Assembly: GCA_018369555.1 (NCBI GenBank)
Contig: JAGZCC010000078.1
Span: 1 to 8,758 of the forward strand
DNA: 8,758 bases
Direction: 5' to 3'
Source: Thomasclavelia spiroformis
Lineage (GTDB): Bacteria; Bacillota_I; Bacilli_A; Erysipelotrichales; Coprobacillaceae
The translations under genes and the position numbers were made by a program. Of this stretch, positions 5,712 through 8,758 are shown piece by piece (position 1 is the first letter of the stretch; each line of letters begins with the position of its first letter). The notes under the pieces were generated by a model. That model did not search any database. It was not told the origin of the DNA and was given only the letters and a program-made list of their open reading frames with translations.

Positions 5712-6377
5712 ATGAGATATATGTTTTACATTGTTGGTGTTGGAGGAACCGGGTCGTTATTGGCTCGAGATCTTCCAAAATTACTAACAGATACTAGAAA
5801 TAGAATGTGCCTTATTGATGGTGATGTAGTTGAAAAGAAAAACATAGTAAGACAAGGATATCAGCAACAGGATGTTGGAGATAATAAAGCTGTTGCATTA
5901 TCAAGAAAAATAAATTCTCTTTACGATACTAATTGTATTTTTATGGATCAGTACATAAATGATGAAAATTTAATTAATTTAATAAAAAGTTATAAAGCAT
6001 ATATACCAGTAATTCTTGGGTGTGTTGATAATGATAAGACTAGAAAAATTATTGAAAAAGTAATAAATGACAAGGATTTGAAATACTGTTATTACATTGA
6101 TTCCGCAAATAGCGAATACGAGGGTAATGTTTATACGGTATCGAAAAAGCAAGGTGTGATTACTGGGAAATTAAGAAGTCAAGTATACAAATTAGATGAA
6201 GATAAGCATCCCGATGAAGTATCTTGCCAAGATCAAGCTGCTAATGGAAATATTCAATATCTTGTTACTAATGCAAAAATGGCAGTAGCAGTATTGGAAC
6301 ACTGTCATGCATTATTAAAATCAGGATATAAAGAAGGTGTTCAGGTTGTCAAACGATTTGAGACAGTATTTTACTAA
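5712..6377 (+). CDS. ThiF/E1-like adenylating enzyme (PRTRC ThiF-like)
   Basis: E1-like enzymes adenylate the C-terminal glycine of a ubiquitin-like or sulfur-carrier protein using ATP. The nucleotide-binding loop GVGGTGS is at residues 9-15 next to the N-terminus. D36 and D38 in LIDGDVVEKKN, then N44 and R47-Q48 in NIVRQG, and K59 after VGDNK match the conserved E1 ATP-site residues. GCVDNDKTR (103-111) supplies the aspartate (D106), asparagine and arginine of the third motif. C172 in DEVSCQDQAA is the best candidate thioester cysteine. The paired CxxC zinc site of MoeB/ThiF is absent. At 221 residues it is a minimal E1 without ubiquitin-fold or rhodanese domains. ATG 5712 is chosen over the in-frame TTG at 5706 because AAAAAGGGG ends nine bases before it. 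It follows the ubiquitin-like gene by six bases. Confidence 0.88.
   Translation: MRYMFYIVGVGGTGSLLARDLPKLLTDTRNRMCLIDGDVVEKKNIVRQGYQQQDVGDNKAVALSRKINSLYDTNCIFMDQYINDENLINLIKSYKAYIPVILGCVDNDKTRKIIEKVINDKDLKYCYYIDSANSEYEGNVYTVSKKQGVITGKLRSQVYKLDEDKHPDEVSCQDQAANGNIQYLVTNAKMAVAVLEHCHALLKSGYKEGVQVVKRFETVFY
6331..6337 (+). promoter_or_regulatory. Ribosome binding site for the TTG start at 6346
   Basis: AAGAAGG lies eight bases before TTG 6346, inside the end of the E1-like gene. The in-frame GTG at 6337 overlaps this site and so is an unlikely start. No ATG start is available near the beginning of this frame. Confidence 0.6.
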
Positions 6378-7164
6378 AAAACAATATAATTACAAAAACA
6401 ATGATTTAACACTAATTGAAGCAATAATTGGCTATCAGCTGGAATCTGATGATTGTATAGATACGTTTGAGGAATATGCAGACTCACTCGGAGAAATATT
6501 TATTGATTATGAACAAGATTTAGAACTTTTAAATTTACATGTTTTTAACGATCTGTTTAATTCCAATATATACCAATATATTTTTCAAAGCTTTATTAAG
6601 TCTGATGATTTTGTCTTAACTGAAGTTGATGGTGTACTTGGATATATGTATGACGAAGAAAATGAAGAATTTATTAATATATCTAATAATATGCCATTGC
6701 AAGTAAGAAAACACATTAACAGATTCTATAAAGAAGCACAAAACGAATGTTATTACGTCGATGGTGAAGAACGAAAATTAGATAGTTACTGTGCTGAAAC
6801 TATCGGATTTAGGTTATATCATTTAAAAATTTATAACAAATCGCTTGCAAGGCGATTAAGAAAGAATTATAAAGCGAACGGTTCATTTTATGCATTATGT
6901 AATCAACTAGGGTTTTATATGGAGAATGGACAATTCCTGCTTATGGAGTATACATATTTAGAAGCTTCAGGGTTTTATGATCAATATATTGACTCAAGCA
7001 TTATAGCAAATGCAATAGAGGATCTAAATAAAGAGCTTCAAACAAATAGAGTTTTTAATTCAGGAATTTCAGCTGCCATTGATGAAATAAGTGATTATGA
7101 AAGAGATGATTTAATTACTGCAATAATAAAAATTCTAGAAACTGAAAACGAGGTGATAATATGA
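6346..7164 (+). CDS. Unrecognised protein between E1-like and E2-like genes
   Basis: I cannot assign this 272-residue protein to a family. It is acidic and rich in Tyr, Asn, Asp and Glu, appears mostly helical and has no membrane segment or signal peptide. Visible landmarks are an acidic N-terminal region (DDCIDTFEEYADSLGEIFID), a central basic part (VRKHINRFYKEAQNECYYV), a Lys/Arg-rich stretch (KSLARRLRKNY), and an acidic helical end. It starts at TTG 6346, overlapping the E1-like gene by 32 bases, and its stop overlaps the ATG of the E2-like gene as ATGA. Both its borders are translationally coupled to ubiquitin-like conjugation genes, so it is probably part of the same complex or pathway. 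PRTRC cassettes carry extra proteins (E and F), and it may stand in for one, but I see no motif that proves it. Confidence 0.75.
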   Translation: MSNDLRQYFTKKQYNYKNNDLTLIEAIIGYQLESDDCIDTFEEYADSLGEIFIDYEQDLELLNLHVFNDLFNSNIYQYIFQSFIKSDDFVLTEVDGVLGYMYDEENEEFINISNNMPLQVRKHINRFYKEAQNECYYVDGEERKLDSYCAETIGFRLYHLKIYNKSLARRLRKNYKANGSFYALCNQLGFYMENGQFLLMEYTYLEASGFYDQYIDSSIIANAIEDLNKELQTNRVFNSGISAAIDEISDYERDDLITAIIKILETENEVII

Positions 7165-7775
7165 GCCAAATGGTAGTTAGATTTGATTCGAACAATCGTG
7201 ATGCTGAACTTTGTATAAAAAAAGGAAATGAAATAGTTTTTAAAAATATATCTGTTAAAGCTCTTGTTTCAACACTTGTAAACAATGGATATACCGAAAA
7301 CACAAGTGAAAGAATAACTATTTTAGACAAACAAATAATAGCTGCTAATTTCCGTTATGTAGTAATAAGACAACCGGAACATAAAAGAATCGTGACTTTA
7401 TTTGATAAAAGCTACAAGATTAATTTTCCGAATGCAATTTATATTGTTCATCATCATGATTCAAAAATAAAAAAAATAACGGCTTTTTCTTACAAAGAAT
7501 ACGAGGGTTTAGAAACCAATCTATATGAATATCCAATGCCGAATGAATTAACTGAAAATACAATTTGTATGGGATCTGCAAAAAAAGAAATATTCAATAA
7601 TGATTATGTAGCAGCATTAAATAGAGTTATTGCTACACCGTATTCACACACTAACTTTAGTGGAATAAAGGGATTTACTAACTCACAAAAATGGTTTGAG
7701 TATCTCCAAAAAAACGAGTTCCCTTACAAACTAATGCGGTCATTAAATAAAAAGCTGAAAGACATAAGGGTATAG
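7161..7775 (+). CDS. PRTRC protein B-like, E2-like (Prok-E2 family D) protein
   Basis: The C-terminal half carries the pattern of PRTRC system protein B, a family grouped with prokaryotic E2-like proteins. It shows YEYPMPN (122-128), ICMGS (135-139) and ATPYSHTNFSG (158-168), with the conserved His at 163. C136 in the ICMG motif is the only cysteine in this half and is a candidate for carrying the ubiquitin-like protein. The N-terminal half is beta-rich and unremarkable (IVTLFDKSYKINFPNAIYIVH). By family knowledge it should accept the activated ubiquitin-like protein from the E1-like enzyme; transfer has not been shown for this sequence. The length of 204 residues is a little short for the family. 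The ATG overlaps the upstream TGA and follows GAGGTG (7150-7155). Confidence 0.75.
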   Translation: MSQMVVRFDSNNRDAELCIKKGNEIVFKNISVKALVSTLVNNGYTENTSERITILDKQIIAANFRYVVIRQPEHKRIVTLFDKSYKINFPNAIYIVHHHDSKIKKITAFSYKEYEGLETNLYEYPMPNELTENTICMGSAKKEIFNNDYVAALNRVIATPYSHTNFSGIKGFTNSQKWFEYLQKNEFPYKLMRSLNKKLKDIRV

Positions 7776-7778
7776 AAA

Positions 7779-7994
7779 ATGTGGACTTTATTAAGAAAAT
7801 ACAAGAGATTTTATTTATGGAAAAATCGCAAATCAGGGTGCCGAGAATGTTTCTGGCCAGAGATAGATCCAAATAAAATAATCAAAGAAAAAGAAGAACA
7901 AACATACAAATATAGTCAAGCACAAAAGAATGTTAAATGTCGTAAAAAAAATAAAAGTATTGTGCTTAATAAACACACTAAACTGAGGTATTAA
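7779..7994 (+). CDS. Small basic Cys-containing protein, unknown
   Basis: This 71-residue, strongly basic protein opens WTLLRKYKRFYLWKNRKSG, followed by CRECFW (C21, C24), then a charged helix and KCRKKNK (C54). C21, C24, C54 and H66 could form a small zinc site, but the last two are not in a classic pair. I recognise no family. It could bind nucleic acid through its Arg/Lys-rich surface. AAGGG at 7766-7770 lies eight bases before the ATG, and the gene begins three bases after the E2-like stop, so it is on the same transcript. Its stop is one base before the next ATG. Confidence 0.65.
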   Translation: MWTLLRKYKRFYLWKNRKSGCRECFWPEIDPNKIIKEKEEQTYKYSQAQKNVKCRKKNKSIVLNKHTKLRY

Positions 7995-7995
7995 A

Positions 7996-8217
7996 ATGCA
8001 AGCAAGAATATGGAACGAAACAAAAGGTACGTATGATCATTATGAATTACCAGAAGGATCAAGTAAATATGAAAATGATATGGATGTAATTGTATCGTGT
8101 GCGTGCTGCGGTAAAAAAATAACTTACGGAGATGCGTATACATCACACAAAATTCATGATCATATCGGTTTTGGTTATGCAGTATGCGGAGACTGTTATT
8201 TTGATAAAGGAATGTAA
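7996..8217 (+). CDS. Small zinc-ribbon-like protein
   Basis: The 73-residue protein has two CxxC knuckles, C35-C38 (CACCGKKI) and C64-C67 (CGDC), 26 residues apart. These are the usual spacing and GK/D context of a treble-clef or zinc-ribbon domain. The first 30 residues are acidic and hydrophilic. Phage early regions often carry such small zinc proteins, which bind DNA or host proteins; nothing here points to one partner. It follows the upstream stop by one base and lacks a perfect ribosome binding site (GAGG at 7985-7988 is close to the ATG), so coupling to the previous gene is likely. Confidence 0.75.
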   Translation: MQARIWNETKGTYDHYELPEGSSKYENDMDVIVSCACCGKKITYGDAYTSHKIHDHIGFGYAVCGDCYFDKGM

Positions 8218-8220
8218 CAA

Positions 8221-8319
8221 ATGGTTAAAATATTAATCGGATTGGTAAGTGTAGCACTGGGGCTTCTAGCCCTGGCTGTTACCATTAGATTTTTTGTAGA
8301 AATTTGGAGAGGTAAATAG
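8221..8319 (+). CDS. Tiny single-helix membrane protein (32 aa)
   Basis: The short frame encodes 32 residues: a start, one hydrophobic span of about 20 residues (ILIGLVSVALGLLALAVTI, then RFFVEIW), and a basic end (RGK). AAAGGAA (8206-8212) lies eight bases before the ATG, a good ribosome binding site. The gene fits between its neighbours with three bases on the left and two on the right. It is probably a real inner-membrane peptide; function unknown. Confidence 0.6.
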   Translation: MVKILIGLVSVALGLLALAVTIRFFVEIWRGK

Positions 8320-8321
8320 AA

Positions 8322-8456
8322 ATGTTAAACATATTACTAACCATACTTACAGTAGCATTTTTATTTATTTTAGGTTGTTTTATTATATTGAATTCTCTTG
8401 AAGAAAGATATAGGGAATTGGAGGATGAAGAGAATGCTAAAGATAGAAAAGATTAA
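8322..8456 (+). CDS. Small membrane protein with acidic tail (44 aa)
   Basis: This 44-residue frame has a hydrophobic span at residues 4-23 (ILLTILTVAFLFILGCFIIL) followed by a charged cytoplasmic-type tail (EERYRELEDEENAKDRKD). GGAGAGG (8306-8312) sits nine bases before the ATG. Its last 23 bases overlap the next gene, whose GGAGG lies inside it, so translation is coupled. It is a probable membrane-anchored phage accessory protein; function unknown. Confidence 0.65.
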   Translation: MLNILLTILTVAFLFILGCFIILNSLEERYRELEDEENAKDRKD

Positions 8457-8758
8457 AGACGAGATTAAAAATTTTAATGACGAAAATAATACCTTACGGT
8501 GTTATTTAGCTCAGATTGCAACAAATCAGAATTACAGTGTTAACTGTTATAGAATAGGTATAGATTGCTCAGAATGCTTGAGATTATCATTATTGGAATT
8601 ATTAGAAGAATATAAAGAACCAATTAAACTTACTCGATTTGAGTATGAATATTTAAAAGTTGCTAAGGCAGTAGAATATAACTTTATTGCAAGGGATGAA
8701 GATGGAAGATTATTTTTATACAGTATTGAACCTTGGAAAGGAGAATTTGCTTGGAAAT
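8434..8758 (+). CDS. Conserved phage hypothetical protein, 3' end missing
   Basis: The frame opens at ATG 8434 behind GGAGG (8420-8424) and is still open at the right edge, giving 108 visible residues. The segments NCYRIGIDCSECLRL, EEYKEPIKLTRFEYEYLK and FIARDEDGRLFLYSIEPWKG match from memory a family of uncharacterised proteins common in Firmicutes prophages. Those have a Cys-containing head and an IKLT.FEYE..K core, and are usually longer than what is seen here. No function is established. Its presence supports the phage origin of the region. Confidence 0.8.
   Translation, partial: MLKIEKIKDEIKNFNDENNTLRCYLAQIATNQNYSVNCYRIGIDCSECLRLSLLELLEEYKEPIKLTRFEYEYLKVAKAVEYNFIARDEDGRLFLYSIEPWKGEFAWK

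Noticed and set aside
5712..6377. A sulfur-carrier ThiF/MoeB for thiamine or molybdopterin synthesis
   Set aside because: No CxxC zinc pairs are present, no cofactor genes are nearby, and the neighbours are PRTRC-like.
7115..7330. Reverse-strand frame across the start of the E2-like gene
   Set aside because: It overlaps two well-supported genes on the other strand and shows no recognisable sequence or start signal.
8257..8275. GC-rich hairpin (GGGCT-TCT-AGCCC) as a terminator
   Set aside because: It lies within the coding region of the 32-residue membrane protein, encoding its Leu/Ala-rich span, and no T-run follows directly.

Overview
The window looks like part of the early replication/recombination module of a low-GC Gram-positive (Firmicutes) phage or prophage. 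The DNA is AT-rich by eye. All convincing genes lie on the + strand, tightly packed, with strong AGGAGG-type ribosome binding sites and several start/stop overlaps. The gene order (DUF1351-like protein, RecT, winged-helix initiator, helicase-loader-like protein, MazG-like protein, SSB, RusA) is typical of such phages. I see no integrase, structural gene, tRNA or CRISPR array, and nothing that fixes the host genus.

Layout. 1-1918: the end of a DUF1351-like gene, whose frame runs off the left edge, then recT. 1932-2466: a short DnaD-type winged-helix protein followed by a non-coding stretch with a very regular iteron array, a probable replication origin. 2467-3884: a G39P-like helicase-loader protein, an operator-like palindrome pair, a MazG-like pyrophosphohydrolase and SSB. 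4017-5283: an unrecognised acidic protein overlapping a RusA-type Holliday junction resolvase. 5298-7775: the most interesting block, four coupled genes. They encode a small protein ending in a bare glycine that resembles PRTRC protein C (ubiquitin-like), a ThiF/E1-like adenylating enzyme, an unrecognised protein, and a PRTRC protein B-like (prokaryotic E2 family D-like) protein. 7779-8758: small accessory phage genes, namely a basic Cys-containing protein, a zinc-ribbon-like protein, two tiny one-helix membrane proteins, and a conserved phage hypothetical protein cut by the right edge.

How the genes may work together. The iterons with the initiator and loader would start replication. SSB and RecT would coat and anneal single-stranded DNA, RusA would resolve branched intermediates, and the MazG-like protein could trim the nucleotide pool. 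In the ubiquitin-like block, the E1-like enzyme would adenylate the C-terminal glycine of the ubiquitin-like protein and pass it to the E2-like protein. No JAB-type peptidase is visible, which fits a ubiquitin-like protein already made with its glycine exposed. A replication operon carrying a likely protein-conjugation cassette is the main candidate for an undescribed system here. The target of conjugation is unknown, and the family assignments rest on motif reading without a database search.
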